A stretch of 64,000 nt of DNA. It comes from Akebia trifoliata (lineage: Eukaryota; Streptophyta; Magnoliopsida; Ranunculales; Lardizabalaceae). The notes under the pieces are model-generated. The model was not told where the DNA came from and made no database searches. It saw nothing but the letters and a program-made list of their open reading frames with translations. The stretch lies in NCBI GenBank assembly GCA_017979445.1, contig CM030711.1:2046001-2110000 (forward strand), given 5' to 3'. Below, piece after piece: positions 35,441 to 45,900 of the stretch (position 1 is its first letter; each line of letters opens with the position of its first letter). Position numbers and translations under genes: made by a program.

Positions 35441-36088
35441 CAGTCGAAATTTTGAGTATTAATTACAAATGGAAACCATTGGGTTATTTTTCAAAAAGAT
35501 ATGCAAAGGTTGACACCCTTATTATACGCTATTTACTTAGTCTCGGTAAAAAAATAATAACATTTTTTTAGTAAATAAATTATTATTTTTTAACTATGAA
35601 AAGGTTGTTTTCTTGTATTTATTTGATGAAATATCGATTTAAGTAGTATTGTTAGCATTAGCATTTAAAAAATAATAATAATTACTAGAACAAGTACAAA
35701 ATATGATTCGATAAATATTTTGGAATATATACTCTTATGGTAACGTAAATATTTTGGAATGTGAATAATGTCATGACCATTTTAAGATCCCTCGTCCATG
35801 AGTTGGTAAAATTTTTTTTTTTTTTTGAATCATGCTTTTAAAATTTGGTATTTCGTCTTGTCGTGTATATCAAGTTGACTGGTAGGAGTGACTCATTCCC
35901 TACTAAATAAATCACTTAACTCAATTAATAATTATTTATTAATATGCATTTTATTTATAATAGTAAAAGATGTTTGGATGAAAAGACCATATTTACGTTT
36001 AGATAATAAACAAATGTTTAAATTACCCATTAATTATTTTAATAAAAAAATACAAAAAAATCGATTGACTTCACCACTATTTTAAAAA

Positions 36089-36267
36089 GAATCGTGATAA
36101 AATGACTACCTACATGACATACTCAATGACATCCCTAATGTGACATGTTTGAGAATTGTAAATCTGCACTCATCGAAATACAAATTTGCAGATCTACGAT
36201 TCCTGGACATGTCAGTAAGGGGTGTCGATTGAGTATGCCACGTGGAGTAGTCAAATTATCACGATTC
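36089..36267. mobile_element. Mutator-like MITE (GAATCGTGATAA ends)
   Basis: A 179-base fold-back starting gaatcgtgataa and ending in the exact inverse ttatcacgattc. Flanks are ttttaaaaa (36080-36088) and ttctaaaat (36268-36276), seven of nine identical. Inner arms include catgacatactcaatgacatc. Same family as 26403-26576 and 44650-44825. It lies roughly 300 bases upstream of the EF-1alpha B TATA-like box. Confidence 0.7.
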
Positions 36268-36499
36268 TTCTAAAATTACTGAATGAGTCATGTTTGACCT
36301 GAGACAACTCAATGTGAAGGACGATTCACGTTTAAAATCCTTCTCGGACGAGTCATATCTCGATCTCGAACGATTTTTAAAAATATGGTCCGTTTGACGA
36401 GGGAAATGAGTCAGACATCATTCTGCAATTGTGTGAAGGGCACTTTCGTCTTTCCATCGTTCAATGGAAACCATGTCTGCACGGCATCATGTGATCACT

Positions 36500-36648
36500 A
36501 TCTCGAGAAGAATCCAACGGTGGAGAGAGAAAACCTAATCTCAAACGATGCTTTGAGATCACTATTTAAATCCATTGGGTCTTCATTTTTCTTCCTCTTC
36601 CTTCGCTACACTATCGGCGAGGCGAGTTCTATAGTTCCGCAGCTCAAG
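36500..36648 (+). promoter_or_regulatory. EF-1alpha B core promoter and leader exon
   Basis: It aligns with copy A from the shared tatctcgagaagaatccaac (near 36500) onward. The TATA-like tatttaaa is kept at 36563-36570. The telo-box next to it has become aaaacctaa (near 36529-36537), and the second telo-box region of A is replaced by unrelated sequence. The leader exon ends ctcaag/gtcag at 36648. Weaker or altered expression compared with A is an inference. Confidence 0.6.
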
Positions 36649-38127
36649 GTCAGATCTTCGGCCCTTCTCTCTCTCTCTTTTATGGTTTGAGTTATAATCT
36701 TCTTCGTTGTTTTGATCTTTCAAAACCTCGATAGTTTTCTTCGTATGTATCATCTGAATCAGTTCTTAATTTGAATAGCTAGGGGTTTGAGTTTTATCTG
36801 AACGATTAAATTCAACTTTGTTTGATACGCTAGTTGTGTTTTTGTGATTTGTTGGTGTTTGATAGAATTTTGTGTTCTTAGATGTGAATATGTTTGTTAC
36901 CGCTTTTTATTTTTTTAATTAGTTTATTGAGTTTAGTTCCGGATATGATGTTCTTCATCCATGCACTTATCTAACATGTTTGCAGGATCTTCTAATCTGT
37001 TTGTTTTATTTACTTTTGAACTATTTTCTATTTTGATTATCGGCGTTGTTCATCGACCGTGAGATCTGTCTTCGATTGCGTTGATGTGCGATTTCCTCTG
37101 TTTTTTTTTTTTTGCGTTGGCTTCGCTTGATCGGATCCTCATCTAGAAGTGATTTTGTCTTGTCTTTCTCTTTCATTGTTTAAGTTATTGAAATTTCCAT
37201 TCAGAATTAGGGTTTCTGTATAGATTTGTTTGCTGTTTTATCTTAGGGAAATTATGTTACAGACACCATTTAATTACGAATGTACACCATAAATCCGTAA
37301 GCGAATTGATTTTAGTCACAAAAGCTTATTCTAAATGGTGTTATTGTTGAAAAAATAACACACGTGTGTGTGAAGTGGATCTTATGGTTGCAGGGAAGGA
37401 TCTAGCCTGGTTAGCTAACCCGGTATCTGAGTTTTCTGCTGTTTGAGTTGCCCATGTTATCAGGCTTGGTTTGTCATCCAGAGATTAAGTTGCCTCTGGA
37501 AACATAAATATATAATCTTGTTAAAACTTCAACTTGTGGTTTGGAGTTCAGTGAGTCTGCAATATACTAAATTTCCTAATAAGAGCATTTTTTTAGTTAA
37601 AGAAGTTGCATTAGGAGTTTGAAAAAAAATGCCAAAAAGGGTTTTTTTTTTTTTAAATCACGTGTTTACTAAAAAAGTGGATTTTTTTTTACATTATCCA
37701 CTCCTGCTTTATGTTTCAGCCTATCCCTCTACCTTAAATTTTCTCAAATTTTTTTCTGAAACTCCCTGGAATTTATATTAACTAACTGAAAAAATTGCTG
37801 ATCTGAACTTGGTTACTACTGTTGTATTTAGACAATGTGCCTTAACTTTTTATTTTATTGAAAATACTGCAATTATACTCTGAAGAAAAACTATTTCTTA
37901 TCGTTTCTTATATAGGAGAATTGGGAATTTATATATATATAATTTTGTATGTTCTTTATTGGTTTTTTTTCACTCTTGGATTATGGTTTTGATGAAGGAT
38001 TTAAAATGCTTCCTTCTTGTTTACATTTTGAATGCTGTTTTTGTTGATTATCATATATTTTATTATTATTTATTTCTTTGGTTACTTGTTATTAATGGTG
38101 GGTTGATTTTCTATTTATTACCTGCAG
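36649..38127 (+). other. Leader (5' UTR) intron of EF-1alpha B
   Basis: It runs from the donor at 36649 to the acceptor cctgcag at 38127. It is homologous to the leader intron of copy A (shared words gaagtgattttgt and ttagatgtgaa) but with many indels, so the introns are much more diverged than the coding exons. Confidence 0.75.
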
Positions 38128-38147
38128 TAACTTTCTAGTCCTAACAA

Positions 38148-39605
38148 ATGGGTAAAGAGAAGATTCACATCAGCATTGTGGTCATTGGTCATGTTGACTC
38201 TGGCAAATCAACCACTACGGGTCATTTGATCTATAAGCTTGGAGGCATCGACAAGCGTGTGATTGAGAGATTCGAGAAAAGAGGCGGCTGAAATGAACAA
38301 GAGATCCTTCAAGTATGCCTGGGTTTTGGACAAACTCAAGGCTGAGCGTGAACGTGGTATCACCATTGATATCGCTCTATGGAAGTTTGAGACCACCAAG
38401 TACTACTGCACCGTCATTGATGCTCCTGGGCATCGTGATTTCATTAAGAACATGATTACTGGTACTTCTCAGGCTGACTGTGCTGTCCTCATCATTGACT
38501 CTACCACTGGTGGTTTTGAAGCTGGTATCTCCAAGGACGGTCAGACCCGTGAGCACGCTCTGCTTGCCTTCACCCTCGGTGTTAGGCAGATGATTTGCTG
38601 TTGTAACAAGGTAACTTCTTGGTTTGTTGCATTTGTATCTCGAGTTTTATTTATTTATTATTATTATTATTTATAAATTGATTTGATTTTTGATATAATG
38701 AGTTGTCCTCCATTTTGTTGTAGATGGATGCCACCACCCCAAAGTACTCCAAGGCCAGATACGATGAAATTGTGAAGGAAGTCTCATCATACCTGAAGAA
38801 GGTTGGTTACAATCCTGACAAGATCCCCTTCGTCCCCATCTCTGGGTTTGAGGGTGACAACATGATTGAGAGGTCTACCAACCTCGATTGGTACAAGGGC
38901 CCAACCCTCCTAGATGCTCTTGACATGATCAATGAGCCCAAGAGGCCCTCGGACAAGCCCCTCCGTCTCCCTCTTCAGGATGTTTACAAGATTGGTGGTA
39001 TTGGAACTGTGCCAGTAGGTCGTGTTGAGACTGGTGTCATCAAGCCTGGTATGGTTGTCACCTTCGGTCCCACCGGATTGACCACTGAAGTTAAGTCTGT
39101 TGAGATGCACCACGAGGCCCTCCAAGAGGCTCTTCCTGGTGACAATGTTGGCTTCAATGTCAAGAATGTTGCTGTGAAGGATCTCAAGCGTGGGTTCGTC
39201 GCCTCCAACTCCAAGGATGATCCAGCGAAGGAGGCTGCCAACTTCACATCCCAAGTCATCATCATGAACCACCCTGGTCAGATTGGAAATGGATATGCCC
39301 CAGTTCTGGACTGTCACACCTGCCACATTGCAGTTAAGTTTGCTGAAATCTTGACCAAGATTGACAGACGATCTGGGAAGGAGATTGAGAAGGAGCCCAA
39401 GTTCTTGAAGAATGGTGATTCTGGATTCGTGAAGATGATTCCAACCAAGCCAATGGTGGTGGAGACCTTCTCTGAGTACCCTCCATTGGGTCGTTTTGCA
39501 GTGAGGGACATGCGTCAGACCGTTGCTGTTGGAGTCATCAAGAGTGTAGAGAAGAAGGACCCCAGCGGTGCCAAGGTGACCAAGTCTGCAGCCAAGAAAA
39601 AGTAA
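38148..39605 (+). pseudogene. EF1A: EF-1alpha copy B with a +1 frameshift near codon 44
   Basis: Exons 38148-38610 and 38724-39605 match copy A almost throughout, but exon 1 is 463 rather than 462 bases. The A run at 38277-38280 has four As where copy A has three, turning FEKEAAEM into FEK then a quick TGA. Downstream everything is open: exon 2 encodes 293 residues with only about three differences from A (T/S, S/A and A/S), plus K/R in exon 1. The P-loop GHVDSGKST lies before the lesion, so initiation at a later ATG (38294) would lack it. Such strong conservation after the lesion suggests a very recent mutation, gene conversion by A, or a base-calling error. Confidence 0.75.
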
Positions 39606-40826
39606 ACCATGCTTTTTCGTGGTTGAGTTATATTTTTAATTTTAGTTTGATTTCCGTTGAAAAAACAAATTTGATGTTAAGATACTAAACTTAAAATTTA
39701 AAGTTATGGTTATGAATTTGAATTAAGTCCTGTTACATTTGTCTGAATATTTGGATTAAATTATGTGTTTCAGCTTTAAATATGATGCTGATGCTGGTCA
39801 CTGTTCATTGTCACAGCTCTTGGTTTTAATGGATTTAAGTCTTGAACCTCTTTTATTTATTTATTTTTGGTTTTTCTAACACGTTTGAAAGAGATTTCCT
39901 TGTCTGGCTAACACCACTCCTTGCATCTTTTGTGGTTGAGTGGAAGTATGGTATGGTTGAATCAAATTGTGATTGATGTGTTGACACCGCCCTTGCTTTA
40001 AACTGTATGATCACTGATCCATTCCACGAACTGTGGGATTGTTTGTTATAACTGTAGTTGTTGGGGGGAGGGGGAGGGGGATGGGGAGTAACCGACTTCA
40101 AATGGGCACAATGAAGAGTGAGTATTGTTGAAGTTGGTAAAAATTTATGAGTCGTGCTGGAGTGGGAGGTTCAATCATGAGGTGGTGACTTCATCATTAT
40201 TCAAAATTTATCCCAATAGGGGAAAAGCTGATTTTCTTCTCTTGTAAATTAATGAAAATTGAGTCTCTGATGAATGTACATGGTAAATTTTACAGCAAGG
40301 ACAAAAAAGATATGGGGTTTTGCTCTTGCCACATTTTACTCATGAAAATTAAGCCAAAATCCATTGATTTTTTCTTCTTAGAATCGACTTTAACATCAAG
40401 ACAATGATAATGTCTGCAATAATAATTATCACTGTGCATCATTTTCATTGCTATATTCGAAAATATCTACCCCAAAACGTTTTCTAGTTTTTGTCAAGGG
40501 TATGGTCGATATTTTATCACTCTCAAGAAAAAGATGAGAGTTTTAGGGTGGTGTAGGATGTTGGGTGTTTATTTAAGAAATCAAATTACATTTTTTATGT
40601 ATCACCAAAAATTTTCTTGTATTTTTTTACGTATATATAAAACTTTTCTGAATTGATCTCAAATCTTAATTAACCAAATTGAAGCCTGTTGTTATAACTT
40701 ACCTGAGTTGGAACTTATTTATCAACATTTAGGGCTGGTAATATATCCGTTTACTCAACTCATCCTACTCGAGTTATCAGTAACTCATTTATCAACATTT
40801 AGGGCTGGTAATATATCTGTTTACCC
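39606..40826. other. EF-1alpha B 3' flank
   Basis: 3' UTR and AT-rich DNA. A G-rich run lies near 40060-40090. Just before the hAT-like element a short segment (atttagggctggtaatatatc) occurs twice, at 40728 and 40797. Otherwise nothing I can name. Confidence 0.35.
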
Positions 40827-41240
40827 TAGGGGTGCAACTTGGTTCGGGTTAGAATAAAATTAGAACCGAACCGATCTTGATCGGTTTCATTATATAAAAA
40901 CCAAAATCGAACCGAATTATTTTAGAACCAAACCAATCCAAACCGACCTTATTTTGGTTTGGTTCGGTTCGGTTCCATGGGTTGCCAAGGAAGAATTAAA
41001 ATTCCCTCATCTCTCCCACTGTTAGGTTGTTTTATAGCTTGAGAGAGAGAGAGAGAGAGAGGGAGAGAGGGACGCACCGTCGCAGTCGCAGTCGGGGACG
41101 CAGAGAGAGAGAGAGAGAGAGAGAGAGACGCACCGTCGCAGGACACCGTCCCAGGTCTCATCGTCGCTGCCTCTGCCGCTATCGTTGCCTTTGCCTCTAC
41201 CGCAGCCGTTGCCGCATCCGCATCGCACCATCACAGATGT

Positions 41241-41338
<98 letters not shown>

Positions 41339-41693
41339 GACGTTGGCTGCCGGTCGCAGTCGCAACCACAGGTCGAGAGACGAAAGGTTAGAGACGAGAG
41401 AGAGAGTGTGAGAGAGAGACGAGGATTGGGTTGGGTAGTTTTATAAAAAAAGTAAAAAAATTAAATTAAAAATTAAAATATAAATTTAATATTTTATTTT
41501 ATATTAATATTGGTTTAGTTTCGGTTTGTTTCGCATTTTTATATTATCTGAACCGAGAACCGAATCGAAGTTATCGGTTCTTTATTTTATAAACCCGAAA
41601 TCGAACTGATATCCATTTAAATCGAATCAAACCAATCCAAATTCTACGGTTTGGTTCGATTCTCGATTTGAACCGAATTAAGTTGCACCCCTA
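40827..41693. mobile_element. hAT-like non-autonomous element with GA microsatellites inside
   Basis: Ends are taggggtgcaact and the inverse agttgcaccccta. Subterminal regions are complementary and full of ggttcggttcgg/aaccgaacc words. Flanks are gtttaccc (40819-40826) and atttacca (41694-41701), six of eight identical, consistent with the 8-bp duplications of hAT elements. The centre holds long GA runs (41041-41062, 41103-41130, 41239-41336 and around 41397-41420) separated by GC-rich cgtcgcagtcgca-type sequence quite unlike the AT-rich ends. There is no transposase; the Arg/Glu or Ser/Leu repeat frames are microsatellite artefacts. Confidence 0.7.
41239..41336. repeat. (GA)n microsatellite
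   Basis: About 98 bases of nearly pure GA dinucleotides, interrupted once by aa. It is the longest of the GA tracts inside the hAT-like element. Confidence 0.95.
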
Positions 41694-41989
41694 ATTTACC
41701 AGACTCATCCTACTCGAGTAATCCATAATTATTTTTATGATTGATAAGGATATGGGTCTCATCCAACCTGATTATCCGAGTTTAATAATTAATATGATAA
41801 ATTTATAATTAAATATATGTATTACAAAAAATTAAGATTTTCTACCTTGTTCATAAATATATGTATATATCTGACTTGGATATTTGCATGAAATTTGGGT
41901 AGACATGAATATCCTTTAAAAAAAGAAGATAAAAAATCGGAGCTTCATCCAACCAAAACACACGACCCATTGCCAGCCCTATCAACATC

Positions 41990-42120
41990 TATTGAGCATT
42001 GGCTTATCAAGTGGTAAGAGCTTTTATCAATCAGGAGGTCACGATTGGATGATCATGCTAGATAAAAAAAACTACTATCTTGCTTACGACTACATAACAT
42101 CTGTTCCCCTACTGATTCCT
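41990..42120 (+). repeat. SINE-like segment, family with four members
   Basis: The sequence ttggcttatcaagtggtaag followed by gaggtcacgattggatgatc looks like the A and B boxes of a tRNA-derived SINE. It is followed by a shared stretch ctactatcttgcttacgac. Relatives lie near 34255, 48725 and 57745, each at the same place relative to an EXO5 copy, so they were multiplied by segmental duplication. Confidence 0.45.
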
Positions 42121-42159
42121 TTCTTAACTGTGAAGGCAGAAAAAGCTCTTGTTGAAATT

Positions 42160-42825
42160 TGAGATGCTCTTTGCTTTAAAAATGATTACAAGTCCTTTGG
42201 CCTTGGTCTTCGCTAATATATTAAGTGAAAATGAACCCACCTTCAATCTCTATTTTAAAAAAATATTTGATTTTTTTATTTTCTTGCTCTCTCAAAATCA
42301 GTCCTTTTTCAAACAATCTCGTGCATGAAATATTTGACTTTAAATTTTCAAACTAATGATTCTATCTACTTCAACTTTCAAAGGTAAGATAGACTTTTTG
42401 GAAAGTAGAAAATAATAGAATTATAAGTAGAAAAATTTAAATTTTTTTTGCAAAAGGTTTAGACTACGTTAAAAATAATAAGATTATATATGTTTTCTCG
42501 AAAGGAAGGTTAAAGATCAAGGCATTCAGGTCTAGTGGCAAGTTGAGTCGTAATAAGTTTCTTAAGAAGGGTAGGTCAAGTGTTCGAAGTCCAATTGACC
42601 CACTGAACTAGTTGCACGTAGAACTCTCAGAGGGGGTGGTGCGTGCAACCATGAGATTAGTCTCACCCAAAGGGTGGGGATACCCACGATAAGAAAAAAA
42701 AAAAAAGGGTATTCAGGTCATTTTATCAATGTGAAGATTGTGATCAAGGAGCATATCATCTATTCTAAAATAGATGGAGGGGGTATCTTGAATATTCACC
42801 AAAATATGGAGGGGTATTTCTAAAT
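42160..42825. repeat. Long-inverted-repeat element upstream of intact EXO5
   Basis: The left part (near 42190-42260) contains aagtcctttggccttggtctt. The right part (near 42730-42800) contains the inverted form gattgtgatcaaggagcat followed by gggggtatcttgaatattc. It is related to the elements at 48905-49482 and 57944-58533. A SINE is inserted in it at 42533-42710. Confidence 0.5.
42533..42710 (+). mobile_element. SINE with poly(A) tail and target duplication
   Basis: It is flanked by attcaggtc at 42524-42532 and 42711-42719. The body starts tagtggcaagttg (A-box-like) with gtgttcgaagtcc (B-box-like) at about 42579-42592, and ends in a run of about 13 A (near 42694-42706) and ggg. A perfect 9-bp duplication, pol III boxes and an A-rich tail together make this a retroposed SINE. 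Confidence 0.75.
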
Positions 42826-42922
42826 TATTCCCAAAAAAACGAAGTAGAAGTGAGAATGTTTCATCGTGCCACCCTCAACGCTACTTCCGGTCATGGAAAA
42901 AACTGAATTAACTGAACCCAAA

Positions 42923-45900
42923 ATGGAAGACTCTTCAACCAAATCTCCAAATGAAATTCCTTCAATTACAATTGAGATCGTGAGCGACGAAGAAATGACT
43001 CTCATCGAAACTGCCTTCGCTGCTACCCGTTCTTCTTTCTCTTCTTCTGCTTCTGCTTCGACTCGATCGTCTCTCAGCTCATCAGCATTTTCATCTTCAT
43101 CTCAGTTTAAAAGAAATGTGAGATCGATCCAATCCATCAGTAGTAATTCCAAAAGGAGATTATTTGATAGTTTTTCAGAAAGATCTAAAACTGTAGATAT
43201 TGAAGATTTGGGAGACTTAAAGGGTTCCAACCAGAAGAAAATGAAAGTTCTCGATTCCTTCTTAAATCGATTTCGAAGAAAAATGGGCCTTTCGGTGACT
43301 GATCTCACTTCTTCGGTACGATTTTTTCTTTTTTTTTTTCGATTGAGATTTGTTTTTGTTGGTTCATGTGTTGCTTTAAAAAAAAAAATGGTTTTGATAG
43401 AAAAGTTATTTCAAGAAACACTGAAACAGTAAAGATTATAGAGTGAAATACCCATTTTACCCCTATCTTAATAGACAGACTAAAATTTAACAACAGTATA
43501 AAACCTGATTTGGTAAAAATTTTTGAATGTGTACTGTCATGGTAATTTTGAGATCTCTCACCCATGAGTTGGTTAATTCTTTGTCTATACAAAAAGCTTA
43601 TTGACTCAGGCCGAGTTTTATTGAATCAGCCAACATTTTCAGAATAACGAATGTGTTATATAGGATCTTGAGTGAGTCACGGTGAAGAATGATTTCACAT
43701 TGATAATCCTGCTAATTCGTGTAGGATACTGAGATGACTCAGTCACTCAGGCAAGTCATCTCAATCTTGGTGGACAAATTTTAAAAACATGTTTGTTTTT
43801 AATGCCGAAGTGACCTCAAGATTGTACCTCATATCTCACTTTCCTGACATGGAAGTATAAGAACCATAAATGTTTTTCATCGAGATACGAGTGAATACTC
43901 AGAGAGCACTCCTCTCATATAAGTTCAACGGCCTAATACAATTTAAATTTATTTATCTTTAGATGACTATAATTATTTTTTATTGTAAGTTGGATTTACT
44001 AGATACTCTATAGCATAATTTCTATTCTATATAGATAACAAACATTTAGATCAATAAAAATATTTAATTATTTTATATAAAATGAATAAAACCGATTGAC
44101 TTGGCCGATATTTTCAAAATATTGGACAAATCAACTCGAATGAGTTGACGTAATGGGCGATTCTCATTGTGAATCTACCATCCCACCCAAGTTGCCTTTG
44201 AGAATGGGATGACTCGCACGAGTCATATTGGTCTTGGATGAGTTTGAAAACCATGATTCTGATAATACCGGTATGAGTTTTGGTGTTATTTGACATAACA
44301 TTTGGATCTTTTTTTTGGATGAGATTGTTGACAAACCCTCGATCGTGGTCTTCTGTGAGAGACTAATGGAAAATGACTGCAACACCCTCGTAATTATTAG
44401 AGTATTAGTTATGTTGTTGTGCATTAAGGTGTATTAATACTCTAGTAGTGTTGAACCTCTTAAATCCTAAAGGTTTAAGAGAAGGTGACCTCAATATCCC
44501 TCCAATGTCACAATTTCAAGCAAGGATTAGGAGCTACCAAATAAATCAATGAGCAGAAAGTAAACTAATCTTATCCTCAACTTACATTACTTTATTTCCT
44601 TAAAGCACTTATAACATTTGAACATTTGGTGTGAATGATATATATCTAAGAATAATGATTTTCTGATGCCCATCGTACGTGGAATGTGCTAGAATCAAAT
44701 ATTCTTTTCCTCGGGATACACAACTGCACATATTTATGGTCATGTACAGTTGTGTATCCCAAGGGAAAAATCTATGGTTCTAGACCATGCCATGTCAGGG
44801 TGTGTGCGTAAAAAAATCACGACTTTATATCTAATTATTTTTGTTGAACTAGATGATATAGATATATTATGTTGTTTATTTTATAGAGTATCTTTGCTTA
44901 TATGTTAGTATGAGTGTTGCTTGGTGTCATAAAGTTATATTTTTGTTCAAAAAATAGATATGAACTTATTAAGATTTTGCTTCTATTCTACTTCTTATAA
45001 TTAGGAGTGGTGTGAAAAACAAATGGAATTTGTTCTTCTTTATGGCAAGCCAAGAATTAATAAAGCTATGAAAGCAGGTAGAGCACGCCACGCTAAACTT
45101 GAAGAAGAGGTAATCTGTCAACTCTATATGAAATTTAATTTGATTTATCATTAACTTTAATCTAACCATTCTCTAATCAAATAAAGAATTAATATCGAAA
45201 CATTTCAGTTAAAAGCGATAATCAAGAAATTTTGTTTCACATTTAAAACAAAAACTAGAATTCACTAGTTTTCTGCCTTAAATTCTTTCTTTAGTTTTGT
45301 TTATACAAGTACGTCCCACAAAGTCCATCCAAAAAATTTCACAAATTTTGTAAAATTTCACAAGTTATCGATCTTTAGATATTCTAAAGCTTTCTTAATT
45401 ATTAGCATTCCTACATTTACAACATAATTTTACATATTTTCTTACTAAAATATGATTTGTTTATGTCGAGTAGCATAGTTTTGCTCTTTTTGTTATGTTG
45501 TCGGCTTTGTCTCAGATTTTCCATGGAAGTTACTTTTATACTTAATAATTGCACTTCTAAGTCTCTTTGTAAGTTATCCAATTCAATCAAACTATTTCTT
45601 AAAAATGCTCATATCCAATGTTAATAAAAGGGTCAATGTCCAAGTTACATGATTTCAAAACGCTTTCTGAAATTGTATCATTTGAATAAGCAGGTTGTGA
45701 AGAAAGTAAAAGTTCGTAGCACATCAATTGAAGATGTTTGGGCTGCAAAGTTCGTGAATTTTCTCATCTGTGCAAATCAATTATCAATCCAAGGATTAAC
45801 CCGCGAGCTTCCTCTGTAAGTTGGGTTATTTTTTATTATTTTATGATTTCATATCTGGCACGTATCAATGCGAATTACTTTTATTGGACATTTAGTTTAG

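Noticed and set aside
41022..41391. Ser/Leu or Arg/Glu repeat frames near 41-41.4 kb
   Set aside because: Created by GA microsatellites inside a transposon; no protein-like sequence.
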